From: Vibrio profundi
GTDB lineage: Bacteria > Pseudomonadota > Gammaproteobacteria > Enterobacterales > Vibrionaceae
Reading direction: 5' to 3'
Assembly: GCF_005281835.1 (NCBI RefSeq)
Contig: NZ_RZIS01000004.1
Location: 124,001-188,000, forward strand
Length of the DNA stretch: 64,000 nucleotides
The first letter of the stretch is position 1; each line of letters begins with the position of its first letter. The position numbers were made by a program, and so were the translations under genes. Positions 20,501-29,787 of this stretch are shown here, one piece after another. The notes below the pieces were generated by a model. The model saw nothing but the letters and a program-made list of their open reading frames with translations. It searched no databases and was not told the origin of the DNA.

Positions 20501-23500
20501 GCCTGAAGCCGTTGCAAATGAATTTGGTGTTCCTCAAGACGATGATTGGTTAGTAGACGAAGAACCGATTGCTGCAGAAGAAGCTCCTGTCGCTGACGAA
20601 GCACAAGAGTCAGAGCCAGCAGTAGAACGAGATGAAATTCCAACCGCAGAAGATACGTTGTCTGAGCTTGATGAAGCGTCAGCTATTGACGAAGTTCAAG
20701 AGTCAGAGTCTACAGCACAAGAAGAAACTCCAACTGCTGAAGAACTTCCTTCAGAAGACGGCTTGGCAATTGATGATCTAGAGTTGCCGGAATTCAACGA
20801 GGAAGATGCGTTAGCTGAGTTCGATGTGCAGCCTGAAGTTGAAGAACCAATTGCTGCTGAAGAAGAGCCAGTCGCTGACGAAGCTCAAGAGTCAGGGCTA
20901 GCGCCTACAGAACAAGAAGTCGAGCTATCAGCGGAGCAAGAAGAAACTCCAACAGCTGAAGAACTTCCTTCAGAAGAAGATATTTCAATTGATGAGCTTG
21001 AGCTGCCGGAATTCAACGAGGAAGATGGGTTAGCTGAGTTCGATGAACAGCCTGAAGTTGAAGAGCCATTAGCCGCTGATGAAGCTCCAGTCGCTGACGA
21101 GATTCAAGAGTCAGAGCTAGAGCCTACAACACAAGAAGCCGAGCTAACAGCGGAGCAAGAAGAATTTCCTTCAGAAGAAGACTTTTCAGTTGATGAGCTA
21201 GGGCTGCCGGAATTCAACGAGGAAGATGCGTTAGCGGAATTTGATGTAGAGCCTGAAGTTGAAGAACCAGTAGCCGCTGATGAAGAACCAGTCGCTGACG
21301 AGATTCAAGAGTCAGAGCTAGAGCCTACAACACAAGAAGCCGAGCCATCAGCGGAGCAAGAAGAAACTCCAACAACAGAAGAACTTCCTTCAGAAGAAGA
21401 CTTTGCAATTGATGATCTAGAACTACCAGAGTTCAATGAAGAAGATGCGTTAGCAGAATTTGATGAGCAGCCTGAAGTTGAAGAGTCTGTAGCTGTTGAT
21501 GAAGCGCCAGTTACTGACGAGATTCAAGAGTCAGAGCTAGAATCTACGACGCAAGAAGCAGAGCTATCAGTGGAGCAAGAAGAAGCTCCAACATTTGACG
21601 GACTTTCTTCAGAAGAAGACTTTTCAATTGATGATCCTGAGCTGCCGGAATTCAACGAGGAAGATGCGTTAGCTGAGTTTGATACGCAGCCTGAAGCTGA
21701 AGAGCCATTAGCTGTTGATGAAGCTCCAGTTGCTGACGAGATTCAAGAGTCAGAGCTAGAATCTACGACGCAAGAAGCCGAGCTATCAGCGGAGCAAGAA
21801 GAAGCTCCAACATCTGAAGGGCTTTCTTCAGAAGAAGACTTTGCAATTGATGATCTAGAACTACCAGAGTTCAATGAAGAAGATGCGTTAGCAGAGTTCG
21901 ATACGCAGCTTGAAATTGAAGAGCCAGTAGCTGCAGATGAAACGCCAGTTACTGACGAAATTCAAGAGTCAGAGCTAGAATCTACGACGCAAGAAGCCGA
22001 GCTATCAGAGGAGCAAGAAGAAGCTCCAACATCTGAAGGGCTTACTTCAGAAGAAGACTTTGCAATTGATGAGCTTGAGCTACCGGAGTTCAACGAGGAA
22101 GATGCGTTAGCTGAGTTTGATACGCAGCCTGAAGTTGAAGAGCAAGTAGCCGATGATGAAACGTCAGTTACTGACGAGATTCAAGAGTCAGAGTCTACGA
22201 CGCAAGAAGCCGAGCTATCAGCGGGGCAAGAAGAAACTACAACAGCAGAAGAGCTTCCTTCAGAAGAAGATTTTTCAATTGATGATCTAAAACTGCCAGA
22301 GTTCAATGAAGAAGATGCGTTAGCAGAGTTCGATACGCAGCCTGAAGTTGAAGATCCAGTAGCTGTTGATGAAGCGCCAGCTACTGACGAGATTCAAGAG
22401 TTAGGGCTAGAGCCTACGACACAAGAAGCCGAGCCATCAGCGGAGCAAGATGACACTCCAACGTCAGAAGAACCTTCAGCAGAAGAAGATTTTTCAATTG
22501 ATGATCTAGAACTACCAGAGTTCAACGAAGAAGATGCGTTAGCTGAGTTTGATGTTCAGCCTGAAGTTGAAGAGCCAGCAGCTGTTGATGAAGCGCCAGT
22601 TACTGACGAGATTCAAGAGTCAGAGCTAGAGCCTACGACGCAAGAAGCCGAGCTATCAGCGGAGCAAGAAGAAACTCCAGCAGCAGAAGAAGGTTTTTCA
22701 ATTGATGATCTAGAGCTACCAGAGTTCAACGAAGATGACGCGTTAATTGAAGTAGCATCAGAACCTGAACTTGATTCACTAGAACAAGATTTGCCTTCTG
22801 AATCTCTAAACAATGTTGTTGATGAATCTGAGCTACCGGAATATAACGAAGAAGATGCACTAGCGGATGCCGCTCAATTTGATATCGAACCGCAAGATAC
22901 ACCAGTTTCTCAAGAGCTGGGAGTGGAGCTAGATGAAGATGAATTACCTGAATATGGAGAAGATGAAGCGCTAACGGATGCATTCTCGGAAGCGCAAAGT
23001 TCGGGTGACTCTGAAGCGGTATCAGAAAATGATGAACTATCTGATCAAGATGCCCTTCATGATCTTTTTGCTAGCAGTGGTGACGAGCTTTTAGAATCAG
23101 TCGATACAGAGGAAATAGATACCTTCGATGAAGCTGCAATTGCCGACTTGTTATCTGAAGACGTGCAAGACAGTGTAGATTCGATGTTTGAGCAGCCATT
23201 AGATGCGACGTCTATTGATAGCGCTGGTTTAGATATTGAAGCCATGCTGGAAGTGGGTGGAGAAGATTGGAATGGTTTCAGTTTATCTCCAGATCAACAA
23301 TCTAGTCTTTCTCATGACGTACCTGCTGAAGAAAAAGAAGTGTGGGAGTCTGCTAAGCAGCAAGTTGAGCCTGAAATCCAAGAAGAGAACTGGGGGCAGC
23401 AAGATAATTTGGCTGAACCTAGCTCTGCTGACAATAAGTTTATGACAATTGATGAACTGATGGCTCAAGTTGATGATGACGGTGACTTGCCTAATCTTGA

Positions 23501-23741
23501 TGAAGAAGAGTTAAAACTCGATGTTGGCTTAAATGAATTCCCTGATGTTATTGGAGATATTGGTGACGTTGATGTGGATAGCAATGCTGAAGCTGCTGGG
23601 AAACTTGACTTAGCTAAGATTTACATCGAAATGAGTGATCCTCAAGGAGCAATAAAACTTCTTGAAGAAGCGATTGTTGATGGGGGCGATGAGATTCGAC
23701 GAGAAGCGAAAAACTTAATCGACGCTCTTAATGGACGATAA
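17556..23741 (+). CDS. hubP: HubP/FimV, polar landmark protein
   Basis: A 2061-residue protein with the HubP architecture. It has a signal-like N-terminus (about 1-25), a periplasmic LysM-type region (about 65-130), a proline-rich linker and coiled coil (about 155-270), a single transmembrane segment (about 284-305), then more than 1600 very acidic cytoplasmic residues including ten near-identical 73-residue repeats (about 1075-1740), and a C-terminal FimV/TPR-like domain (about 2010-2061, AAGKLDLAKIYIEM). In V. cholerae HubP sits at the old pole and recruits ParA1, FlhG and ParC; its FimV homologues support type IV pili. It lies in the conserved asd-fimV-truA order. Confidence 0.95.
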   Translation: MRQIFKRLLMPLALVAATQISIVRADTIRVVGPNGQIQTSPTFSEPVQRTNPSATNTLSQQNEPSRFYGPTGSNETLWSIASRLRPSNTVSVQQTLFAIYRLNPQAFENQNIHSLLPSSNLRVPSLEQVQSTSTQQAVAIMNSHLAKLNGTTSVQPAPVVQPRPVRPQPAVVETATPEMPKVETPTMAPKPMPKPKAGEGVNALEKQLEVSETELLALEEKNHQLRLMLSNVQSEVDVLKGELSDEDRIRSEVEKLLAEERRKAAEAQKMAPSAMDEFLSNGWMVAALAIIPGLLIGLIIVMLLGRKSNKEEEAPEQTQQQPQPEASDDMPPIALGDDMDDIDDDLSLDDELFGDDTGSEELFGDDTVEEEDDVFAGLDDTDLDFNLDGDDGDDPFAGIGDDGDLDAGFEDLDSANGISVNGDDKALGLEEMERALDETVGEVPESGESDFDLSDDSGMSADDIEALLSEDAPAEDLGADALDQSFLDDLLSEAEDDDGSDEFDIDSLISDEQKPSDEPAATDSDDIDDIFAQVAESAETGEEATDALDTDFDLSNESFDSGLASDDDIDSILSQFDEPADEEETDYVDEAPAPSVAPESTDLLDELLEDESVDLAESTDLLEDVLDETSSVSEEEQEEFDPFAELEELSGLSTDDDAPEIKDDSTATLDELLDSDGDETFDLDDGSTELLDELLDGSSDVEDDLAIAPDSDATLDELLDSDLAEDELTSSESLDPFDELLTEGIEEPAFEEQLESAMLDESAAPVSEAEPLNIDDSEQTSSGDELEGSEAEESLLNPEETLQAEEETEFNSEEFIDDLFEAAPEADALLDDVLESTDTATEDIPDETSTELDVEPTSEAGSTSQDVESQSLERDFAPAETTEEETSFVDAEVGELDAAEIKEPEEESVEDWLSEAIDDVESSPDFSADFDFTPEIQGSEDLELDSSADDESTETPLEETSVASEPEQPQEAPIEQIIEEPKPEAVANEFGVPQDDDWLVDEEPIAAEEAPVADEAQESEPAVERDEIPTAEDTLSELDEASAIDEVQESESTAQEETPTAEELPSEDGLAIDDLELPEFNEEDALAEFDVQPEVEEPIAAEEEPVADEAQESGLAPTEQEVELSAEQEETPTAEELPSEEDISIDELELPEFNEEDGLAEFDEQPEVEEPLAADEAPVADEIQESELEPTTQEAELTAEQEEFPSEEDFSVDELGLPEFNEEDALAEFDVEPEVEEPVAADEEPVADEIQESELEPTTQEAEPSAEQEETPTTEELPSEEDFAIDDLELPEFNEEDALAEFDEQPEVEESVAVDEAPVTDEIQESELESTTQEAELSVEQEEAPTFDGLSSEEDFSIDDPELPEFNEEDALAEFDTQPEAEEPLAVDEAPVADEIQESELESTTQEAELSAEQEEAPTSEGLSSEEDFAIDDLELPEFNEEDALAEFDTQLEIEEPVAADETPVTDEIQESELESTTQEAELSEEQEEAPTSEGLTSEEDFAIDELELPEFNEEDALAEFDTQPEVEEQVADDETSVTDEIQESESTTQEAELSAGQEETTTAEELPSEEDFSIDDLKLPEFNEEDALAEFDTQPEVEDPVAVDEAPATDEIQELGLEPTTQEAEPSAEQDDTPTSEEPSAEEDFSIDDLELPEFNEEDALAEFDVQPEVEEPAAVDEAPVTDEIQESELEPTTQEAELSAEQEETPAAEEGFSIDDLELPEFNEDDALIEVASEPELDSLEQDLPSESLNNVVDESELPEYNEEDALADAAQFDIEPQDTPVSQELGVELDEDELPEYGEDEALTDAFSEAQSSGDSEAVSENDELSDQDALHDLFASSGDELLESVDTEEIDTFDEAAIADLLSEDVQDSVDSMFEQPLDATSIDSAGLDIEAMLEVGGEDWNGFSLSPDQQSSLSHDVPAEEKEVWESAKQQVEPEIQEENWGQQDNLAEPSSADNKFMTIDELMAQVDDDGDLPNLDEEELKLDVGLNEFPDVIGDIGDVDVDSNAEAAGKLDLAKIYIEMSDPQGAIKLLEEAIVDGGDEIRREAKNLIDALNGR
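20784..22760 (+). repeat. Tandem acidic repeats inside hubP
   Basis: Ten copies of a unit beginning with (L)PEFNEEDALAEFD have their PEF codon at 20787, 21006, 21207, 21426, 21645, 21864, 22083, 22296, 22515 and 22719. Spacing is 219 bases (73 residues), with shorter units of 201, 213 and 204. Two degenerate copies (LPEYNEEDA, LPEYGEDEA) follow at 22836 and 22947. DNA identity between copies is high, which implies recent duplication or gene conversion. Confidence 0.95.
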
Positions 23742-23758
23742 TGGGTAAAGCATTAAAC

Positions 23759-23790
23759 AAAGGGTAGCATTGGCTACCCTTTATTTTTGA
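23759..23790 (+). terminator. Rho-independent terminator after hubP
   Basis: Stem AAAGGGTAGC / GCTACCCTTT with loop ATTG, followed by ATTTTT. Confidence 0.82.
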
Positions 23791-23857
23791 CTCTGACTGG
23801 CTCAATAACGGCGTTTGAGTATATACTTCGAGCCCCATTTTCAAAGAGAACAGAAAC

Positions 23858-24652
23858 ATGAAAATTGCTTTAGGTATTGAATACAACGGTACCCACTATT
23901 TTGGTTGGCAGCGCCAACGTGACGTAAAAAGTGTCCAAGAAGAATTGGAAAAGGCTCTTTCGATTGTGGCTAATCACCCAGTAGAAGTTCAATGTGCTGG
24001 GCGTACGGATGCTGGTGTGCATGGTACGGGACAAGTTGTTCACTTTGAAACCAACGTGACGCGTAAAATGGTTGCGTGGACAATGGGGGCAAATGCGAAT
24101 ATGCCTAAGGACATTGCTGTTCGATGGGCTAAAGAAGTCCCTGAAGACTTTCATGCGAGATTCAGTGCTACCGCAAGGCGTTACCGCTATATCATTTTTA
24201 ACCATGCGCTACGACCTGGCATTTTAAACTCTGGTGTCAGTCACTATCATGGTGATCTCGATGAAAACAAGATGCACGAAGCGGGTCAGTACTTACTTGG
24301 TGAAAAAGATTTTACATCTTTTAGAGCTGTGCACTGTCAATCTCGCAGCCCTTGGCGCAATATCATGCACTTGAATGTAACTCGTCATGGCCACTACATT
24401 GTGATTGATATAAAAGCGAATGCATTTGTACACCACATGGTGAGAAACATTACTGGAAGCTTGATTGCTGTAGGTAAAGGCGATCAGGAACCAAGTTGGA
24501 TAGAGTGGCTACTAGAAGCGAAAGACAGAAAACTGGCTGGAGCCACTGCAAAAGCAGAAGGTTTGTACTTGGTTGATGTCGATTATCCAGAACATTTTGA
24601 GTTACCGCGTGAGCCAATTGGTCCTCTGTTTCTTCCAGATAATTTGAACTAA
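23858..24652 (+). CDS. truA: TruA, tRNA pseudouridine(38-40) synthase
   Basis: A 264-residue protein with the catalytic aspartate D51 in [15 protein letters not shown], the TruA signature, and the later motifs RYRYIIF and [11 protein letters not shown]. It isomerises uridines 38, 39 and 40 in the anticodon arm of many tRNAs. It has its own promoter space of about 110 bases after the hubP terminator. The order truA-accD-folC is conserved; the dedA gene found between truA and accD in E. coli is absent. Confidence 0.96.
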   Translation: MKIALGIEYNGTHYFGWQRQRDVKSVQEELEKALSIVANHPVEVQCAGRTDAGVHGTGQVVHFETNVTRKMVAWTMGANANMPKDIAVRWAKEVPEDFHARFSATARRYRYIIFNHALRPGILNSGVSHYHGDLDENKMHEAGQYLLGEKDFTSFRAVHCQSRSPWRNIMHLNVTRHGHYIVIDIKANAFVHHMVRNITGSLIAVGKGDQEPSWIEWLLEAKDRKLAGATAKAEGLYLVDVDYPEHFELPREPIGPLFLPDNLN

Positions 24653-24825
24653 ATGTGGGACTTAGGTTCAAAAAAATTACCAGTTAGGCAAGTAATATAG
24701 GTAAAGAAAATAGGTACAACCAGTTTTTTATCTACACTCGCTGTTTTATGTGGTTTAATCCCCACGCATAATTCCAAATTTTATCTTTCGCAATCAAGCG
24801 GAAGAGTATAGAGAAAAGGTCTTCC

Positions 24826-25752
24826 ATGAGTTGGCTTGAAAAGATTTTAGAAAAAAGCAACATCGTAACTTCACGCAAAGCTTCTATCCCAGAAGGTGTT
24901 TGGACTAAATGTACTTCATGTGAGCAAGTGCTTTACCACGCTGAATTAGAGCGTAACCTAGAAGTATGTCCGAAATGTGACCATCACATGCGCATGAAAG
25001 CGCGTCGTCGTCTAGAAACTTTCTTAGATGAAGGTGAGCGCGTTGAATTAGGTTCGGATCTTGAACCAAAAGATAAACTGAAGTTTAAAGATTCTAAGCG
25101 TTACAAAGAGCGTATCTCTGCTGCTCAAAAGAACAGCGGTGAGACAGATGCATTAGTAGCAATGAAAGGTGAGCTTTTAGGCCTTCCTATCGTAGCGTGT
25201 GCATTTGAATTCTCATTCATGGGCGGTTCAATGGGCTCTGTTGTAGGTGCTCGTTTTGTACGTGCTGTAGACGCTGCAATTGAAAACAACTGCGGTTTGG
25301 TTTGTTTCTCTGCAAGTGGTGGTGCTCGTATGCAAGAGGCGCTTATGTCTCTTATGCAAATGGCGAAAACCAGTGCTGCACTAGAGCGTCTGTCAGCTAA
25401 AGGCTTACCATTTATTTCAGTAATGACTGACCCAACAATGGGTGGTGTTTCTGCAAGTTTGGCTATGCTAGGTGATATCAATATCGGTGAACCTAAAGCG
25501 CTTATCGGCTTTGCTGGTCGTCGTGTTATTGAACAAACTGTACGTGAAGATCTGCCAGAAGGCTTCCAGCGTAGTGAGTTCTTGCTTGACCACGGTGCAA
25601 TCGACATGATCGTTGATCGTCGTGAAATGCGTCAGCGCGTTGCAAGTCTTGTAGCTAAAATGACGAATCAAAAATCTCCATTAGTAGTTTCTGTGAACGA
25701 TTCACCGAATGAAGCTGCTTATGAAGTACCAGAAGCGCCAGAAAAAGGGTAA
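24826..25752 (+). CDS. accD: AccD, acetyl-CoA carboxylase carboxyltransferase beta subunit
   Basis: A 308-residue protein with an N-terminal zinc ribbon (C29, C32, C48, C51 in CTSC...CPKC) and a crotonase-like carboxyltransferase domain ([21 protein letters not shown]). With AccA it transfers carboxyl groups to acetyl-CoA, forming malonyl-CoA, the first committed step of fatty acid synthesis. The folC start follows 42 bases after its stop, so the two are probably cotranscribed. Confidence 0.97.
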   Translation: MSWLEKILEKSNIVTSRKASIPEGVWTKCTSCEQVLYHAELERNLEVCPKCDHHMRMKARRRLETFLDEGERVELGSDLEPKDKLKFKDSKRYKERISAAQKNSGETDALVAMKGELLGLPIVACAFEFSFMGGSMGSVVGARFVRAVDAAIENNCGLVCFSASGGARMQEALMSLMQMAKTSAALERLSAKGLPFISVMTDPTMGGVSASLAMLGDINIGEPKALIGFAGRRVIEQTVREDLPEGFQRSEFLLDHGAIDMIVDRREMRQRVASLVAKMTNQKSPLVVSVNDSPNEAAYEVPEAPEKG

Positions 25753-25794
25753 AGTACTCTCTAACAAACCAACTTAAACATGGTTATTAGTTAG

Positions 25795-27057
25795 ATGAGT
25801 CAACAACCTATTCCACAAGCCACATCATCACTAGAGATGTGGCTTGATTATTTAACAAACATCCACACCAGTGCGATAGATCTCGGTTTAGACCGTGTTC
25901 AAGCTGTCGCCACTAAAGCAAACCTCACCAAACCTGCAAAACATATCATTACTGTCGCTGGTACGAATGGCAAAGGTTCAACATGTGCCCTAATGGAGGC
26001 CATTTTACTGGATGCTGGCTACTCGGTTGGCGTTTACAGTTCTCCCCATTTAATTCGCTATAACGAAAGAGTTCGCATCAACGGGCAAGATCTGCCTGAT
26101 GAAAAACACGTTGAGTCGTTCGATTTTATTGAGAAGCAACGTGGTGAGGTTAGTCTTAGCTTTTTTGAGTATGCGACTCTAGGAGCACTGCGTTTATTCC
26201 AAACCGAGAAAGTTGATGTTGTACTACTTGAAGTCGGGCTAGGTGGTCGTTTGGATGCGACAAATGTCGTTGAACACGATGTTTCTGTCATTACTAGCCT
26301 CGCTGTTGATCACGTTGACTGGCTAGGCGATGACATCAACGTTATCGGTTTCGAGAAAGCGGGTATTTATCGTAGCGGTAAGCCTGCAATTTGTGGTCAG
26401 CCTAAACCTCCTGCAACTGTAGCTGCGCACGCAGATGATATCAAAGCGGAATTCTATCAAGTCGGTATTCAATATACTTACCAAGTGACGGATAGTTCGT
26501 GGGATTGGCAGAGCGGTGCATTCCAATTGACTGATTTACCTCTACCTAACTTGCCGTTACCAAATGCCGCGACAGCACTAATGGCGTTAGGTACATCGGA
26601 ACTCGATATCAGTGACGTGAACGTAGTGAATGGCCTAAAGAATGCTTTCTTGCCAGGTCGTATGCAAAAGGTCAGTGATGAGCCAACGATCATATTGGAT
26701 GTAGCGCATAATCCACATTCTGCCGAGTATTTTGTCGATCAAGTTAAGGCTCGATTCCCTAACAAAGTAATCCATATGGTCGTTGCGATGCTGCATGACA
26801 AGGATATCCCAGCTACATTGGATGTACTTGCACCGATTGCAACACATTGCTACCCAGCTTCGTTACAGGGGCCGAGAGCCGCTACGGCTGATGAATTAGT
26901 GAAAAGCCTTTCGCCTGATACACAAACATTCAGTAGCCCTGTGAAAGCCTTTGAAACTGCGCTAACAAACGCCAACTCTGAAGATGTCATCCTAGTTGTG
27001 GGCTCTTTCCACACAGTGGGAGAGGTGCTAGAGCATTGGGAACAAAAAGGAAAATAG
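25795..27057 (+). CDS. folC: FolC, bifunctional dihydrofolate synthase / folylpolyglutamate synthase
   Basis: A 420-residue Mur-ligase-fold enzyme. The ATP-binding loop GTNGKGST is at 56-63, with SSPHLIRYNERVRING and the VGLGGRLDATNV stretch. It adds glutamate to dihydropteroate and extends folate polyglutamates. The downstream SPOR protein begins with the very next codon after its stop, which indicates translational coupling. Confidence 0.96.
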   Translation: MSQQPIPQATSSLEMWLDYLTNIHTSAIDLGLDRVQAVATKANLTKPAKHIITVAGTNGKGSTCALMEAILLDAGYSVGVYSSPHLIRYNERVRINGQDLPDEKHVESFDFIEKQRGEVSLSFFEYATLGALRLFQTEKVDVVLLEVGLGGRLDATNVVEHDVSVITSLAVDHVDWLGDDINVIGFEKAGIYRSGKPAICGQPKPPATVAAHADDIKAEFYQVGIQYTYQVTDSSWDWQSGAFQLTDLPLPNLPLPNAATALMALGTSELDISDVNVVNGLKNAFLPGRMQKVSDEPTIILDVAHNPHSAEYFVDQVKARFPNKVIHMVVAMLHDKDIPATLDVLAPIATHCYPASLQGPRAATADELVKSLSPDTQTFSSPVKAFETALTNANSEDVILVVGSFHTVGEVLEHWEQKGK

Positions 27058-27609
27058 ATGGCGAGTAAATTTCAAAGTAGATTAGTTGGAACCATTATTC
27101 TTGTCGCGGTCGGTGTTATAGTTCTTCCTGATGTACTGGATGGAAAAAAACTTCACTACAAAGAAGAGTTCGCAAGTATTCCGATTAAACCTGAGTTGGA
27201 TAGCGAAGTAGAAATCTTCGAAGTGCTGGAACCTGTTGAAGATGATATTGCGTTACCGGATGCGCCGGTAGAACAGATTATCGATAACGAGGTATCAACG
27301 GCGAGCGAAAGTTCGAACGATGATTCAGTCAAAGTAGCGATAAAAGAAGTGGAAGAGAAAAATCAGTATCAAGATAGTGCTTGGATCATTCAGTTGATGG
27401 CACTAAAAAATGCTGAGAATGCGAAGAACGTAGTAAAGGATTTACAGCAACGTGGATTCCAAGCTCATACGAAGCAAGAAAAGTCTTTCACTAGAGTAAT
27501 TATTGGACCAGATGTATCTAAATCTAAACTTGAGCGACAGATTAAGGAATTAGAAAAAATTACAGGTTCAAAAGGTCAATTGCTCAAATTTAAACCACTA
27601 AACCCATAA
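27058..27609 (+). CDS. dedD: DedD, SPOR-domain cell division protein
   Basis: A 183-residue bitopic membrane protein. It has a short cytoplasmic N-terminus, one transmembrane segment (about 11-29, GTIILVAVGVIVLP), an acidic periplasmic linker and a C-terminal SPOR domain (about 103-183, SAWIIQLMALKNAENAKNVV). SPOR domains bind denuded peptidoglycan at the septum; DedD supports constriction. It is coupled to folC with no gap. Its stop codon overlaps the PurR operator of the next transcript. Confidence 0.92.
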   Translation: MASKFQSRLVGTIILVAVGVIVLPDVLDGKKLHYKEEFASIPIKPELDSEVEIFEVLEPVEDDIALPDAPVEQIIDNEVSTASESSNDDSVKVAIKEVEEKNQYQDSAWIIQLMALKNAENAKNVVKDLQQRGFQAHTKQEKSFTRVIIGPDVSKSKLERQIKELEKITGSKGQLLKFKPLNP

Positions 27610-27623
27610 GAAAACGTTTGCGT
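27608..27623. promoter_or_regulatory. PurR operator of cvpA-purF
   Basis: AAGAAAACGTTTGCGT matches the PurR box consensus ACGCAAACGTTTGCGT, including the central CG of the operator, and resembles the operator known before cvpA-purF in E. coli. A likely -10 box TAAAAT lies at 27639-27644, so the operator would overlap the -35 region. Confidence 0.82.
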
Positions 27624-27670
27624 CAGCATTTTTTCTGTTAAAATGCGCGCCAACTTAAGATGTAGAATTC

Positions 27671-28162
27671 ATGAATTGGTTAGATTTTGTCATTTTAGGT
27701 GTGATCGGCTTTTCAGCTGTGATCAGTTTAGTTCGCGGTTTTGCTAAGGAAGCATTGTCGTTAGTTATTTGGTTTGGGGCATTTTTTATTGCCAGTCAGT
27801 ACTACGCTAAATTAGCGGTGTACTTTACCAATATCGAAGACGACATGTTCCGCAACGGAGCCGCCATTGCAGCATTATTTGTTGCAACTTTGGTTGTCGG
27901 TGCTTTAGTTAATTATGTCATCGGTCAACTCGTACAAAAAACAGGGTTGTCTGGTACAGACAGAATCCTTGGGGTCGTTTTCGGTGGCCTTCGAGGTGTG
28001 TTAATCGTATCAGCAGTGTTGTTTTTTATGGATGCGTTTACTGCATTCCCAAGTTCAGAGTGGTGGAAGAGCTCGCAGTTGGTTCCTGAATTCAGTCGAA
28101 TCATTGCGCCGTTCTTCGAGCATTTACAAGCAACATCTAGTTTCTTATCTGGCGCACTTTAG
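27671..28162 (+). CDS. cvpA: CvpA, colicin V production family membrane protein
   Basis: A 163-residue inner-membrane protein with about four hydrophobic segments and the family N-terminus (NWLDFVILGVIGFSAVISLVRG). It is named for its need in colicin V export; in Vibrio and enterics it is linked to envelope stress and bile resistance. It is cotranscribed with purF (33-base gap) behind the PurR operator, as in E. coli. Confidence 0.94.
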   Translation: MNWLDFVILGVIGFSAVISLVRGFAKEALSLVIWFGAFFIASQYYAKLAVYFTNIEDDMFRNGAAIAALFVATLVVGALVNYVIGQLVQKTGLSGTDRILGVVFGGLRGVLIVSAVLFFMDAFTAFPSSEWWKSSQLVPEFSRIIAPFFEHLQATSSFLSGAL

Positions 28163-28195
28163 CGCCAGTTATTGTCGCAAATCGAGGATTAGGAC

Positions 28196-29710
28196 ATGTG
28201 TGGTATTGTTGGAATCGTGGGTTCAACGCCTGTAAACCAGTCAATTTATGACGCCTTAACGGTATTACAGCATCGTGGCCAAGATGCCGCTGGTATTTGT
28301 ACCATTGAAAGCAATCGTTTTCGTCTGCGTAAGGCGAATGGTTTAGTTAAAGATGTCTTTGAAGCAAAGCACATGCAACGCCTGCAAGGTAACGTTGGTA
28401 TCGGACATGTTCGTTACCCAACAGCCGGCAGCTCTAGCGCTTCAGAAGCACAACCTTTTTACGTGAACTCACCTTTTGGTATCACACTCGCTCATAACGG
28501 TAACCTAACGAATGCGAACGAAGTTCGTCAGAAGTTATTTGAAAAAGATCGCCGTCATGTAAATACAACATCTGACTCAGAAGTATTGCTAAACGTATTG
28601 GCTCACGAAATTGATACGGTTAAAGGTAATGTGACCTCTGAAGATGTTTTCCGTGCAGTGGCTAATGTTCACCGTACCATTCGTGGCGCTTATGCTGTTG
28701 CTGCTATGATTATCGGCCATGGTATGATCGCGTTCCGTGACCCTTACGGTATTCGCCCACTTTGTCTTGGTAAGCGTGAAGAGAATGGCCGTACTGAGTA
28801 TATGGTTGCCTCTGAGTCGGTTGCATTAGATGCTGTTGGCTTTGACTTTGTCCGCGACGTAGCACCGGGTGAAGCAATTTACGCGACATTTGATGGTGAG
28901 TTATTCACACAGCAATGTGCGGATAACCCTCAGCTTAATCCATGTATTTTTGAATTTGTTTACTTTGCTCGCCCTGATTCATTTATCGATAAAATCTCGG
29001 TATACAGTGCTCGTGTCGAAATGGGTAAAAAGCTAGGCGATAGAATCAAAGAAGAATATTCAGATCTCGATATCGATGTGGTTATTCCTATTCCTGAAAC
29101 ATCTTGTGATATTGCGCTGCAAATTGCTCAAGCGATTGATAAGCCATACCGTCAAGGTTTTGTGAAGAACCGTTATGTTGGCCGTACGTTTATCATGCCT
29201 GGTCAACAGCAGCGTAAGAAATCGGTTCGTCGTAAACTCAACGCTATTCGTTCTGAATTCAAAGATAAGAACGTATTGCTTGTAGATGACTCAATTGTTC
29301 GTGGTACTACATCAGAGCAGATCATTGAAATGGCACGCGATTCAGGGGCGAAAAAGGTATTCATGGTGTCAGCAGCACCTGAAGTACGTTTCCCGAATGT
29401 TTATGGTATCGATATGCCAAGTGCGACTGAGTTAATCGCTCATGGTCGTGATAACGATACAATTTGCAAGCAGATTGGCGCGGATGCTCTAATTTTCCAA
29501 ACCTTGCCAGATTTGATTTCTGCAGTAGGTATGGGCAACCAAGATATCGCACGCTTTGATACTTCGGTATTTAACGGCGAATATGTCACGGGTGACATCG
29601 ATCAGAAGTACTTAGATTTCCTTGATTCTCTGCGTAATGACGATTCGAAAGTGCAAAGAGAAATTGCGCAAGATCTAGCGAACCTAGAGCTTCATAACGA
29701 AGGCGCGTAA
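28196..29710 (+). CDS. purF: PurF, amidophosphoribosyltransferase
   Basis: A 504-residue enzyme. The N-terminal nucleophile cysteine C2 (MCGIVGIVG) starts a class II glutamine amidotransferase domain (1-230), followed by a phosphoribosyltransferase domain with the PRPP loop [14 protein letters not shown] at about 363-376. It makes 5-phosphoribosylamine from PRPP and glutamine, the first step of purine synthesis. A GAGGA ribosome-binding site precedes the start. It is the last gene of the cvpA-purF operon and is followed by a strong terminator. Confidence 0.97.
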   Translation: MCGIVGIVGSTPVNQSIYDALTVLQHRGQDAAGICTIESNRFRLRKANGLVKDVFEAKHMQRLQGNVGIGHVRYPTAGSSSASEAQPFYVNSPFGITLAHNGNLTNANEVRQKLFEKDRRHVNTTSDSEVLLNVLAHEIDTVKGNVTSEDVFRAVANVHRTIRGAYAVAAMIIGHGMIAFRDPYGIRPLCLGKREENGRTEYMVASESVALDAVGFDFVRDVAPGEAIYATFDGELFTQQCADNPQLNPCIFEFVYFARPDSFIDKISVYSARVEMGKKLGDRIKEEYSDLDIDVVIPIPETSCDIALQIAQAIDKPYRQGFVKNRYVGRTFIMPGQQQRKKSVRRKLNAIRSEFKDKNVLLVDDSIVRGTTSEQIIEMARDSGAKKVFMVSAAPEVRFPNVYGIDMPSATELIAHGRDNDTICKQIGADALIFQTLPDLISAVGMGNQDIARFDTSVFNGEYVTGDIDQKYLDFLDSLRNDDSKVQREIAQDLANLELHNEGA

Positions 29711-29722
29711 TTCGCCTTTAAT

Positions 29723-29754
29723 AAAAAAGCCAGGGCATTTGCTCTGGCTTTTTT
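29723..29754. terminator. Terminator between purF and the LysR gene
   Basis: A 14-bp stem AAAAAAGCCAGGGC / GCTCTGGCTTTTTT with one wobble pair and loop ATTT; A-run and T-run on opposite sides allow action in both directions. Confidence 0.86.
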
Positions 29755-29787
29755 GTTTTTGCTGGACTGATTCCAGCCAAATAAGAA

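Noticed and set aside
20784..22760. Regular repeats that might suggest a CRISPR array
   Set aside because: Units are 201-219 bases, in frame and coding within hubP; there are no short palindromic repeats with unique spacers and no cas genes.
18251..23468. Many open frames opposite to hubP, rich in serine
   Set aside because: They are antisense shadows of the acidic Asp/Glu codons in hubP, with no ribosome-binding sites and no family similarity.
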